Both the position numbers and the translations under genes were made by a program. The notes below the pieces were generated by a model. It was not told the origin of the DNA and searched no databases. It was given only the letters and a program-made list of their open reading frames with translations. From assembly GCA_019096195.1 (NCBI GenBank), contig JAGTXK010000136.1:62001-126000 (forward strand): DNA of 64,000 nt, given 5' to 3'. Positions within the stretch are counted from its first letter, which is position 1. Each line of letters starts with the position of its first letter. Positions 12,280 through 23,339 of the stretch are shown in pieces. The stretch comes from Boletus sp. NGJ (taxonomy: Eukaryota; Basidiomycota; Agaricomycetes; Boletales; Boletaceae).

Positions 12280-13014
12280 TTGTTTGCCCTTGTCAGCGGA
12301 ACAAGATCTAGAACTGCTCACGCGAGACAACTCGGACGTATTGTTCTACGAAGAATCGTCGATCGCGGGTGCTGACCAACCCTCCGACACTCTGAGGCGA
12401 GCAGTTCGACCTTTTGAAACGCGTTCAATCCCTGTACATTAGTTCGTCAGGTGTCATAATGTGACTTCGCTTCTTTTTCCTGTCTTTGACCCTATCTCGC
12501 AAACCCGAAAGACAAGCCTCCATCCATACCTGCGACTGTAAGTGAGTGGTGTTGTTTTTTTGGTGGAGAACGAACTCAAGCTTTCATCTCTGTCTGCTAA
12601 TGTGAGTGGGCGATGTGTTGGTACTAGTGTTGGAGAGCGAACGCTGAGATCGCTTTTGTAGCTCTTCGCCTCCACTCCCTGCCTATCACCTTGTCTGGTG
12701 AACAGTGGATGTCTATCTGCATGCAGGTAACGCACACTAGGCTCGTGTCTTCTTTATACAATGGTGCATGGTTATAAATCCAGATATCGCTCGTCTCGTT
12801 GAAGGCGTTTTTGCTCCAAAGGCATGTTACGATACGCGTGGACGAGTTTCTCCAGCTCAATAGAGAAGATGTCATCGAGAAACTAGGTTAGTATGATTGA
12901 TTTGGATTAAGATGGATATGGTCGAAGGAGTAAACATACCAAAGACTCCATCATCACATGCTACCGCAAATATTGCTCATCCGAGGCATTCCAAACAGCA
13001 GGCTAGGTTGTCGA
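12280..13014 (+). CDS. Possible uncharacterised multi-exon gene
   Basis: Weak candidate. Several plus-strand stretches read like exons with plausible splice sites: an acidic stretch at about 12,281-12,430 (LPLSAEQDLELLTRDNSDVL...), then at about 12,650-12,727 (LRLHSLPITLSGEQWMSICM) ending at GTAACG, then 12,782-12,886 after TCCAG (ISLVSLKAFLLQRHVTIRVD) ending at GTTAGT, then about 12,946-13,004 (DSIITCYRKYCSSEAFQTAG, followed by a stop). No family is recognised, the first exon is unclear, and one junction needs assumptions. It could be a degraded gene. Confidence 0.28.
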
Positions 13015-14534
13015 TCGAGAAAACACCATGTACAGTACGTGTCGAAAAGTAAAAAATAACCTGTGGTTTGTGGTGTCATAGTTGCCACTTTATGCGGTAT
13101 TGCCTAGGTATCATTGATGCCATCACAATTATTATGGAGATTATTAAGGAGCAAGGGAAGTAGATATCTGTACTGGATATGCCGTACCGTCACAGTTGTA
13201 GCATCAACACAGGGCGATATGGAGGGTGGGGGAGCAGGGGTTTAGATTTCAAGTTTGATGTTGCGATATTGTGATTCGAGATCTCGAGTTCGAGCTGGGC
13301 GATCCCATTGCCAATGGGGTTCAAATCGATGGTGAATGTGGGACGAGGGAGTGGCGTTGCTTCCCCGGAATCAACATGAATACCTCCTGCAGGAGAGGGG
13401 CTGTTTGCCTAGCCTGTTGTTTCCAGAATTCAGCAGGCTGAAATATGGAGATCAGTGACACCGTGACCAGAATTAGAACTTGCCCGCGAGTATATACTCC
13501 TCTCTTCAAATGATCGATCAAACGCGGCTCACATGACGGCGTCCATGGAAGCATAACATACGCTTGCAACCATGACATGAAGTTGTAGGCCGGATGAAGT
13601 CTGTCGCGAATTGACTTCTAACGTGGAGTATAGTACATAGTAACTGCAAAATACTACTAAGTTAGTAGTATCACATTTGCGCCATTGGATGGTAAAAATA
13701 CAACCACTTTGGATCACGCCCATACGTGTGCTGAGTGCTCAATAAGTCGAGATAGAATGGTATAAAAATTACATTGTCCTTGCCGCCAACTCGAGGTAAA
13801 TGACGGCTCATAGCAAGTTCAAACCGAGTCACAAGTTCAAGTTCTCACACCAACCAACTTTATACGTTGACGTCAGCTGGGGTCGATATTTGCTGAATGT
13901 TGGTGTAGGGAGGCAAACACGAGTCTGCCAAGTACCACCGGCTCCCGAGAAAAGGACGTGCAGTCCATCACTGATTGCGAGATCAGTGCTCTAGACCACG
14001 AACGTCTTTGCTACGGACTCGGATCTCATTGGGTCATCAGAGACCGTTGTCTTAGAACCTTGCGAAACAGTACGTTTGCGTGTTCAGATTTCACATGTGG
14101 AGATGGCACATTCTGATTGCAAAGAAGATGTAACGCATACCTAACTTCGCAGTGTGCTCGGACCGTACACTATTCGAGCGGAAAATAGTTCCTACTCGTT
14201 GTTTCGACACGCAGCCGGCCTCTTCGCCGTCGATTTGTGCATACTGATTGGTTGGCTGCTCCTAGCAGTCAACCCTTTCGGGTGAGTAATGTCTGTCGTG
14301 ATTGGCAACTTTCCAATTTCTAACCTTTGGCATCCTACCTCCTTGGGGAACTCCTGCGGTCCTCGTTACTCATGCGCGGATGTCTCTGTACATAAATCAT
14401 TATGGACAGTTGTCCCGCCATCCTTATAAACAGCGTAATCGATGGAACTGGCCCAGGAGGGAACCTGAAAGTTAAACCTCTCCCCTTGCGTAGGTGCAAC
14501 TCGTCTAACTGCTCTAGTCTCTCCCGCTAAAACA
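13015..14534. other. Intergenic region upstream of the MFS gene
   Basis: About 1.5 kb with no recognisable coding sequence, RNA gene or repeat. It presumably carries the promoter of the transporter that starts at 14,535; short pyrimidine-rich tracts precede that ATG. Confidence 0.4.
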
Positions 14535-16521
14535 ATGGCCGACGAACTTCCCAAGCGGCTTTCGTTGACACGCAAATTGGTTCTATTGTTGATGTGTTGT
14601 TTCGCACAATTCTTGGACTCTTTCAACAATTCATCACTTTTTCCCGCGATACCTGTTCTTGAGGGTTCTATGGGTATTACACAGGGTCAGTCTTCCTGGA
14701 TCATCAGTGGATTCCAGCTCACGTTTGCTTCGTTTCTCTTGATTGTATGTCTCATTACCTTCTCACTCGTGACGTGATCTGACCCACTCTCGAAGAGCGG
14801 GCGGATAAGCGATGTCTATAATCCAAGTGAGTGCAGTGCCAATGCTACTTCAGACAGTTTATTCAGTAAGCACCAGAAAAGGCCTTCATCATGGGCGTGA
14901 CTTTTCTGGGAATTATTTCTATTGGTGCCGGCTTTGTGAATAACAAGATCGCGATCATGGTATTAAGAGCGCTCATGGGCATTTGTAGGTGTGAAGCGAT
15001 AGGGCGTCGAGTGTACTAACATACGTCACAGCATCTGCGATGACAATACCTTCTGCTCTCACACTCTTGGTTCATGTTTACCCGGACCCTCTTGAACAAG
15101 CTCGGGCGATCGGTGTGTTTGGAGGCTGTGGCGCAGTTGCCAATGGTAGGTCTTGGTTTTATTCCCAACTTTGCAAACAACATTGTGACACGCGCAGTAC
15201 TTGGGCTCTTTATCGGAGCGGTCCTTGTCCAATACACATCGTATCACTGGGTCTTCTGGTTTGTTGCGATTGTCGCCATTCCAGTCGCCTTGGGTTGTCT
15301 GTTCATAATTCCTACGGAAATTGCAGTGTCTAGGAATGAGCCTGACACACGCAGTGCGAAATGGAAGAGTCTTGATCTGATCGGAATTTCGATTTTGACC
15401 GGTGTGCCTCATCTGTATGAAATACTAATTGCATACAGTACTCATATACCACCACCAGTTGCACTCATTCTTTTCATCTATGCGGTGACGTCTGGGTCAG
15501 CGGATGGCTGGGCCACCCCAGGAGTCCTCACTCCCTTGATCATATCGATATTTCTCACTGTTGTGTTTTTCTACTGGGAAACCGTAATCCCTGTCGACAA
15601 GGCGGCGATGTACGTCACACCTTCCCTTACTCGTGTCTGTGAGTTCACTAAACCCCGGCATAGACCTCCTCGCACATGGTTCTACAACAACTTCTCTGTC
15701 CTCTTTGGTTTGGCGCTGTTGCCATTCTTTTGGTGGACCGCGGTCTTCACCGCTTTTACCACTCTGTGGCAAAATGTTTTTCAATGGACGGTCATCTCAA
15801 CTGCAGTCCATATGTAAGCATCCACTCTGGAGGTACAAATTCATTTTTTTTGATATTCCTTTAGGTTCCCGATCGGTGTGGCTGCCTTGGTAATGAGCTT
15901 CACAGGATCGCTGTCTAGGATGTTTAGCCCGAAATGGATCATCCTAACTGGTCTTTCTATGGTAGCCGTAGCCACCGTCCTATTTGCCGTAGATGGTAGT
16001 CGGCCTGAGGATTACTGGCCCTACATATTTCCTGCTTTCAGTCTTGGCAGTGCTGGCGCAATGTTGACGTACACCCATACAAAGTAAGTGGGATATACTC
16101 CTATCCCTTGTGTCACATCTAATCGTTATGGATCGTCAGCATTGCTATCTTCCAGGCTGCGCCTGCATCCATGGCAGGCACGGTAGGTGCAATCTTCAAT
16201 GGCGCCCTCCAATTTGGTTCGGCGATCGGGCTTGCAGCGTTCGGCGCGATTGAAACGTCTATGGAAGCCACCGATGGTGGCCCGCAAATGTACCGTGGGC
16301 GTGCAACCGCGTTCTGGTTTCTTCTTGGAATCGTGTTGGTGGAGATCCTCTCTATAACATACTTTTACCAGAGGGGAACGGACCACGGACCACAACCAAA
16401 ATTTGATGACCACGACAAAAATAACATAGTGAAGGCTTCAGGGGAAACGTCTAACGAAGTTGGCGAACTGAAGACTAATGCGCTTCCGATGAAGGAGGAG
16501 TTGAATGGTTTGCCAATGTGA
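14535..16521 (+). CDS. MFS transporter, DHA2/ATR1-like, complete
   Basis: Multidrug-type major facilitator. Nine exons, 14535-14744, 14796-14826, 14877-14984, 15032-15145, 15198-15401, 15459-15609, 15664-15813, 15865-16083 and 16140-16521, give 522 residues with all phases consistent. Seen: a short N-terminus, first helix LVLLLMCCFAQFLDSFNNSS, WIISGFQLTFASFLLISGRI with the loop motif GRISDVYNPKKAF, RALMGISSAMTIPSALTLL, LGLFIGAVLVQYTSYHWVFW, ILTVALILFIYAVTSGS, PPRTWFYNNFSVLFG and the MSFTGSLSRMFSPKW region shared with the copy at 1-675. Length and pattern fit 14 membrane segments. The two copies bracket the chitinase, permease and methyltransferase genes. Intact; substrate unknown, by family possibly toxins, azoles or borate. 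Confidence 0.9.
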
Positions 16522-17103
16522 GATGCGCTGCATTGAAATAGGGTCCTATAAAAGTCTTTTTCTTTCTTCGACTTGTAGGCGATTGTCATTCACGGGCATT
16601 GACCGTTTGCGTCATAGATTGACAGATAGAAACGTCATCACCCGAATAGATAAATGTATCTATTGTAAAAAGCTCAATAACACTTGAGAACACAGTGAAA
16701 ATAAACACTGGATTGCGATTATGTGTCCCGTGCATTTGACAGATATTTATCCATCAAGAGATTTCCGACAGTAGTGTTGCATCACGAATCAACCTTGATC
16801 GGGATGTGGACGAGAAGACAGCCATCGCGACCGTCACAGACTCGGAGGGACTATTCTATGGGGTCGAACTTGGCCACCTTCATCCAATCTCCAAGCGAAC
16901 CCAACGACCAGTTGAGACGTTTCAGGCAAAGGATAGAGTGATCTAACCATAAGTGAGCAAGCACAGAGAACAGAAGTAATGGAGCTTGTGAGCAATGGCC
17001 TATATCTTGAACGAAGGGCAACATGTATGGGTATGGTGCAGTGAAGCCATACGGAACACAGCCTGTTCATTGACGCTCTCCATTGTCCTACGTTGTGTTG
17101 CTG

Positions 17104-19237
17104 ATGGCCACGTCGTTGACAGTGAGGGGTGCGTGCTGACAAAATGGAGCGGCATTGATGCTAACAATTGAACAAGAGCGTTCCCCGCCCATCGGAATCA
17201 ACGCTAGTTACGCATTAAGGCCCGTGACATTCTCAACGAATGGTGAGTATCTCGTGAGCGGCAGTAGCGGTGGAGTTGGAATGCGGCGAGTGGAAGACGG
17301 GAGACAGATGGTAACAATAGAAGCGGAAGATGCCCGGTGTCTGGCTGTCTCGAAGAACGGCAGATGGATCGCAGCGGGGACAGACTGGGGCATGGTGATT
17401 GTGTGGGACGCAAAGAAATACGAACAAGTCTTTGCGCAGAAGGAGGATAGCACTAGAATATTGGTCACTGAAATCGATTTCGACGCAATTGCGACACACT
17501 AGATTGACGCTCGACTCGAACGGCACGGCCACCCTCCCATGGGAGGTCGCAACCCCCCAAAGACTGCTTGGTCCACTTCACCGTGATAGCAGTCAAAACT
17601 GTTAAATACTGACCGCAAGTTGACCGAATTAATGCGATAGCCACTCCTCATCTTGTTCGAGTCTAGTACGACAGCAACGATGGCCGCTTGCTCGTAGACA
17701 TCAACGTAACAGTAACCACGCCGTACAACCGTGGTCTCCTCTGGTCGAATGATCAGCTCTTTATCGTATCCGACGGTAAAATCAAACAAATCGAAGCGTC
17801 CACCGGGTCAGTAGTTTCAGAATGGCCAATTCCCGATATCGATGCCAGCTCCTGCATTGCGCTGCCGCAGCATGGAGAATTTGTTGTCACGTTTGGCACA
17901 TGTCGACGCACACACCCGGCTCGGTCTCATTCAACACCCAGAAGACATATATTTAATTACATTCTCGCCGGATGACCGGTTTCTCGCAATTGTTGGAATG
18001 GACGGGCAAGTCACCATCAAAAACTTTTCCACTCGCGAGGAAGGACAGCCAAATGACCAGCCTTCGACCTCGGGGAGCCACGGAAAAAACCCACTTGACA
18101 CTAATCTGGCCCTAAGAATACACCTTTCTGCGCTGGCTCGCTGATTATGTGCGTATACTAGGCAGAACATGGCGAGCCCAATGCACTCGAGTCCACGACA
18201 CATAGTGAAGACGGCGACGGTGATCTCCTCGAGGTATCAGTTTGTTCTTCCCCCTTCGCAAAGAATCTTCTCACGAGGGGATAGGCCGAGCCCCCATCTC
18301 GCGCGCCCACTGCTCAGTGTGACTATGATGGGGTTGATGATCACTACATTCTCCTCTGCCCTGTATTGATCCGCTGGAGCTGCCATCCCCACTCTCCACT
18401 GCAGATCCCCATGAGGACGAGGTACCACCGTTTGGTGCATCCCAACAGCCATCAGCTGCCCCACCTGTCACATCCCTTCCAGACCCGGAGGCACGTCCGG
18501 AAGAAAATGTTGATACTCCCACGTCGTCTCGGGAAATCATAATACCCAAGAGGTGGTTCCCGACAAGGATGCGGGAGCGTAACGAGGATCCCACTTTGCA
18601 TAGGCCCGATCTTGTGAACCATCAACCTCCTTCCCAGTCACCGGCGAGAGTGAAAACTACAAATGAGGGACCTTCGTGGATGGCTGCAGGTCAACGTAGG
18701 CCGGTGAGTACTTTTCCTTGATAGACGATTGAATGGAGTGTGTTTAACATATCATATTAGCGAACGGTCGCGACATCCCCTGGAGCACCGGAAGCACCTT
18801 TCTCGAATTTGTATGCAAGGATTCGTCGGGTATTACAGCCCAAATCGCCTGCCAAGGCTGCCGATTCTGGACATCCGAATGAAGGCGCTACTCATAGCAG
18901 AGCGGATCCAACACAAGCAGGCTCAGTGCGTCATTTTCTCCTTCGTATGCACCATCTCATTTCCTATTAGGCGCAACACTTACACGGTCTATCTCCACCA
19001 TCCACCGGGACGGTCCGCCTGACGGTGCGCGTACTTCCTTTCACTTACCTATCGAACTCATTGGATCACGTTGCCCTTCTTTAGGTTCGAATTGGTCAAA
19101 CACTGCCCGCTATCCACATACCTACATATATTGCAATAGATCGCCTCGATCAACGCATCCCACCTCCAGTGCCTGAGCGAAAACACAACCATGCGGGAAA
19201 CGCGATCGAAAGGATAGCCTTGTCTGACTCTCGCTAA
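17104..19237 (+). pseudogene. WD40-repeat gene, copy 1, broken
   Basis: Same gene structure as copy 2. Exon 1 is 17104-17128 (MATSLTVR...), followed by a 5'-GTGCGT intron with a GCTAAC branch site ending in AAG before CGTTCCCCG. The first WD repeats are readable (GEYLVSGSSGGVGM, RCLAVSKNGRWIA, VIVWDAKKYEQVF), then the frame is lost between about 17,480 and 17,690 through deletions relative to copy 2. Later exons are still recognisable (LLVDINVTVTTPYNRGLLWS, LITFSPDDRFLAIVGMDGQV). The donor after the small Asp-Tyr exon near 18,398 is changed from GT to AT. This copy keeps the original last exon in the sense orientation: VRIGQTLPAIHIPTYIAIDR ... IPPPVPERKHNHAGNAIERI, with a stop at 19,235-19,237. 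Function, if ever distinct, unknown. Confidence 0.75.
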
Positions 19238-19994
19238 CCGATAAGACAAGGGTGTACGTCAGGATGCTGTGTTCCTCGTGCCTCTATGTTCTTCTTGTTC
19301 ATCACAAATCCAAGTGCTATGTGCGAGCGCTAAGACCTGAGGTGATCGTACCTGGTGAACACTGAACATGGATCGCTAATAGATGATTGAGTACATATTC
19401 ATTTTACTAGCAGCGACACCATCCACATGTGACATTGACTCCTTCCGAATATTGCCCCTCTGGTGACGATACTGATGGCACATTCATAATTTATTCTACT
19501 CTCACTGATCATCTCATGCGACATTTCCATTCGAGAACAGCACATCGAGACAACCAGAACTACTTGTTCAACTGCTGGAGTGTAGTGCGTGTTGAGCCGG
19601 ATACACTTCCTGAGACACGTTATTCGGCTCTCGAGGCGCTCGTCGATCACGTATTCAAGATGCTCTTTTGTTCGCACTCCGACATACATGAGACGAGCGT
19701 CCGTCGATACGTTATGTTCTTCCGCCCCGCGATCGACACGACGCGTAGGACTCCAAAATGCATCACCACCGTCTCGTCCATGGCTATCTCAGCAAACTAC
19801 GACACTGATCAGTGGTGGCAATCTGATTACCCTTCGCAGTCTCTGTGATCCCTACTCCGATACGGTGCGACTGTCATCACACCCAAAGCGCTGTGTGAGA
19901 TGGCTCCCTGATTTACTAAACAACCGCTCTGACGCATGGAGGTGGATACGGCTGAGCTCGGAGAGACCATCGGCTCCTTTCGTGACCGATTGAG
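19238..19994. other. Spacer between WD40 units 1 and 2
   Basis: The first 230 bp (19,245-19,470) match the dispersed repeat also found at 62,585-62,885. The rest, to 19,994, has frames of up to 140 codons on the plus strand (19,429-19,848) with no family resemblance, and no counterpart after unit 2. Confidence 0.45.
19245..19470 (+). repeat. Dispersed repeat, long copy 1
   Basis: Shares with 62,640-62,882, in the same order, the blocks ATCCAAGT.C.A.GTGCGA, GACCTGAG.TGATCGT, GTGAACACTGAACA, GATGATTGAG.ACA, CGACACCATCCA.ATG and TATTGCCCCTCT. It has no coding potential I can support. Confidence 0.65.
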
Positions 19995-20399
19995 CGGCAT
20001 GTATTAGCAAATAGAAAGGTCATCGATTCATCACCTGTGCATCAATTGCAGAAAGCTCAATAACACAGTGATGATATATGGATTTCCATCGGTGACTATG
20101 CGTCCCGCGAATTTCAAGTTATTCATCAAGATTTCCGAAAGTAGTGTTGCATCACATTTCAACGTCTACCTTGACCGGGATGTCGACGAGAAGACAGCCA
20201 TCGCGCTCACGTGTGAGCACTTGTCTACTTGACGTAATCAATTTGGTTGTGTGGACGTTTGGCACAGGAAGCCAACACTAGGGAAGACCAGTTCAAGTTC
20301 TCAAGCAATGTTGGGTGACGTATATATGGTGCGCAGAACGGCCGTAGGGCACAGCTTGTTCATTCAGTCTCTCCATCGCCCTGCTACATTGTGTTGCTG

Positions 20400-22540
20400 A
20401 TGACCATGTCGTTTACAATAAGCGGTGCGTACCCGACAAGATGGTGTGGCATTGATACTAACGGCTGAACAAGAGCGTTTCCCGCCCATCGAAATCGATG
20501 CCGGTAACGACTTAAAGGCGGTGAGATTCTCACCGACTGGCGAGTATCTCGTGAGCGGCAGTAGCGGTGGTGTCGGAGTGTGGCGAGTGGAAGACGGCAC
20601 AAAAGTGGCAACAATGGCAGCCAATTATGTCCGGTGTCTCGCTGTCTCGAAGAACGGCAGATGGATTGCAGTGGCGACACTCTCGGACAAGGTGATTGTC
20701 TGGGATGCAAAGACATACGAACAAGTCTTTTCGCACCAGGAGGATATCGGAATTATCAGCGCAGTCGATTTCGATGCAAAGCCGCACCAAGATGGTGTCG
20801 ACGGATCCTCGCGCGACTCGACTCGACTCGTCCTTGGATCGTCCAACACCACAGCCTCCGTTTTGGACATCGCTACTCGGAAACGCGTGCTTGGTCCACT
20901 CCGCCACGGGAAAGCGGTGATAGCAGTGAAATACTCGCCGCAAGGTGACCGAATCGCGACGGCCGCCTACGAAGGTCAATCCGTTCGAGTCTATGACAGC
21001 GATGATGGCCGCTTGCTCGTCGACATCAAGGCAACAGTGACTCCGCAGATGAACAACGGTCTTCTCTGGTCAAATGATCAGCTCATTATCGTGTCCGACG
21101 GTAAAATCAAACGAATTGAAGCATCCACCGGGTCAACAGTCTCAGAATGGCCAATTCCCAATGCCAACGAGAACTCCTGCATTGCCTTGCCGCAGCATGG
21201 AGAATTTATTGCATACTCTACAAATGATACTGTCACGTTTTGGGACATGTCGACACACGCCCAGCTCGGTCTCATCCGACACACACAAGACATACGTTCA
21301 CTCACATTCTCGCCGGATGACCGGTTTTTCGCAATCGGTGGAATGGACGGGAAAATCACCATCAAAAGCCTATCTACTCGCGAGAAAGGACCACCAGACG
21401 ACCAGCCTTCGACCTCGGGCAGCAATGAGAACAAACCACTTAACACTGATCCGGTAGGAATCCGCCTTTTTATTGTCACCAAAATGACATGGGCTGACTC
21501 ACTCGTTATGTACGCCCACTAGGAAGAACATGGGGAGCCCAATGCACTCGAGTCCACGACACACAGTGAAGACGGCGACGGTGATCTCCTCGAGGTATCA
21601 GTTTGTTCTTCCCCCTTCGCAAAGAGTCTTCTCACGAGGGGATAGGCCAAGCCCCCATCCCGCGCGCCCACTGCTCAGTTTGACTATGATGAGGTTGGTG
21701 ATCAGTATATTCTCCTCTTCCCTATGTTGATCTTACTGGAGCTGCCATCCCCGGTTTCCTCTGCAGATCCCCTTGAGGACGAGGTACCACCGCTTGGTGC
21801 ATCCCATCAGCCGTCAGCTGCCCCAACTGTCACGTCTCTTCCAGACCCGGAGGCACCGGAAGAAATTCTTGATACTCCCGCGTCGTCTCGGGGAATCATA
21901 ATACCCAAGAGGTGGTTCCCGACAAGGATGCAGGAGCGTAACGAGGATCCCACTTTGCATAGGCCTGATCTTGTGAACCATCAACCTCCTTCCCAGTCAC
22001 CGGCGAGAGTGAAAACTACAAATGAGGGACCTTCGTGGATGGCTGCAGGTCAACGTAGGCCGGTGAGTACTTTTCCTTGATAGACGATTGAATGGAGTGT
22101 GTTTAACATATCATATTAGCGAACGGTTGCGACATCCCCTGGAGCACCGGAAGCACCTTTCTCGAATCTGTATGCAAGGATTCGTCGGGTGTTACAGCCT
22201 AAATCGCCTGCCAAGGCTGCCGATTCTGGACATCCGAATCAAGACGCTACTCATAGTAGTCAAGTCGCCGTAGATCAAACACAAGCAAGCTCAGTGCGTC
22301 TTTTCCTCATTACTGTGCACCTTATCATGATCGCTCGTTTCCTATCAGGCGCAACAAGTACACGATCCTTCTCCACCCTCCGCTGGGACGGTCCGCTTGA
22401 CGGTGCGCGTACTTCCTTTCACTTACCTATCGAACTCATTAAATCACATTAGCGAGAGTCAGACAAGGCTATCCTTTCGATCGCGTTTCCCGCATGGTTG
22501 TGTTTTGGCTCAGGCACTGGAGGTGGGATACATTGATTGA
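20400..22540 (+). CDS. WD40-repeat protein, copy 2, 3' end rearranged
   Basis: Beta-propeller scaffold protein of the large agaricomycete WD40 class. Exons: 20400-20424 (MTMSFTIS), 20474-21453, 21523-21594, 21679-21697, 21767-22062, 22120-22293 and 22349-22402, all in phase. Exon 2 carries the propeller: AVRFSPTGEYLVSGSSGGVG, VRCLAVSKNGRWIAVAT, DKVIVWDAKTYEQVF, RLVLGSSNTTASVLDI, VIAVKYSPQGDRIATAA, VRVYDSDDGRLLVDI and SLTFSPDDRFFAIGGMDGKI. Exons 5-7 code a proline- and serine-rich tail with IIIPKRWFPTRMQERNEDP. The original last exon lies inverted just downstream, so translation past 22,402 would read 46 foreign codons and stop at 22,538-22,540. No NACHT or other effector domain is attached. 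The propeller itself looks intact. Confidence 0.75.
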
Positions 22541-22600
22541 GGTGATATATGTAGACATCATACTGAACCGTGAGTGTGTGGACGAGTTCAAGTTTGTGTC
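22449..22600 (-). other. Inverted last exon of WD40 copy 2
   Basis: On the minus strand this stretch reads IPPPVPEPKHNHAGNAIERI and then ALSDSR and a TAA stop (complement of 22,449-22,451), the same end as the sense-strand last exon of copy 1 (19,123-19,237). The sequence up to 22,448 (TCACTTACCTATCGAACTCATT..ATCAC.TT) is collinear with copy 1, so only this end segment has been turned round. Confidence 0.8.
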
Positions 22601-22689
22601 GTCTCACAGCACTATTAGTAACACGAATTTGGATGAGTCCAAGGATATTCACTCAACGGTCGTCGAGGAAGTCTATGCGCACGAATATT

Positions 22690-22790
22690 AGGCGTGGAGG
22701 GCAGTGTCTACCTAATTCGAACCTAACGAATAGCAACTAAGATGAGGGTGTGTGTCAGGATGTTGGATTCCGAAAAAAGGGCAACGCGTA
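22690..22790 (+). repeat. Dispersed repeat, short copy
   Basis: TGGAGGGCAGTGTCT ... ACTAAGA.GAGGGTGTG.GT.AGGATGTTG matches the left third of the repeat at 62,585-62,885. It ends where WD40 unit 3 begins. Confidence 0.6.
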
Positions 22791-22843
22791 TATAGTGCAG
22801 AGAAGCCATACGGAACACAGCCTGTTTCTCCTGACTGTAATCC

Positions 22844-23330
22844 ATGTCGAAGTTGACAGTGAGGGGTGCGTGCTACTGACAACACGGAGTGGCATTGATA
22901 TTAACACGTGAACAAGAACGTTCCCCCCCATCGAAATCGACGCCGGTGACAAATTAAGGGCGGTGACGTTCTCAGCGAATGGCGAGTATCTCGTGAGCGG
23001 CAGTCGCGGTGGGGTTGGAATGTGGCGAGTGGAAGACGGGACACAAGTGGCAACAGTGGAAGCGAAGAAAGTCACTCAAAGGACGGCAGGTGGATGGCAG
23101 CGGGGACAAACGGGGTAATGTGACTGTCTGGGATGCCAAGACATACAAACAAGTCTTTTCGTACAAGAAGGATAGCAGAATGGTCACTGGAGTCGATTTC
23201 GATGCAAAGACGCACCAGGTTGATTCAGATGTCGACGGATGCTCGTACGACTTGACTAGACTCGTTCTTGGATCGTACACCGGCACAGCCGTCGTTTTGG
23301 ACAGCGCGTCGCCCACCGGAGGACTTACCT
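22844..23330 (+). pseudogene. WD40-repeat gene, copy 3, truncated
   Basis: Exon 1 is 22844-22865 (MSKLTVR), followed by a 5'-GTGCGT intron and then ERSPPIEIDAG, AVTFSANGEYLVSGS and GVGMWRVEDGTQVATVEAKK. A frameshift follows at the position of the second WD repeat, after which VTVWDAKTYKQVFSY and LTRLVLGSYTGTAVVLDS are readable in another frame. Similarity to copies 1 and 2 stops at about 23,310. A shortened, non-functional copy. Confidence 0.75.
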
Positions 23331-23339
23331 GGTTGTTAA

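Noticed and set aside
20400-22540. WD40 gene as a NACHT- or NB-ARC-type fungal immune receptor
   Set aside because: No nucleotide-binding or effector domain lies upstream in frame; the N-terminus is an eight-residue exon directly before the propeller.
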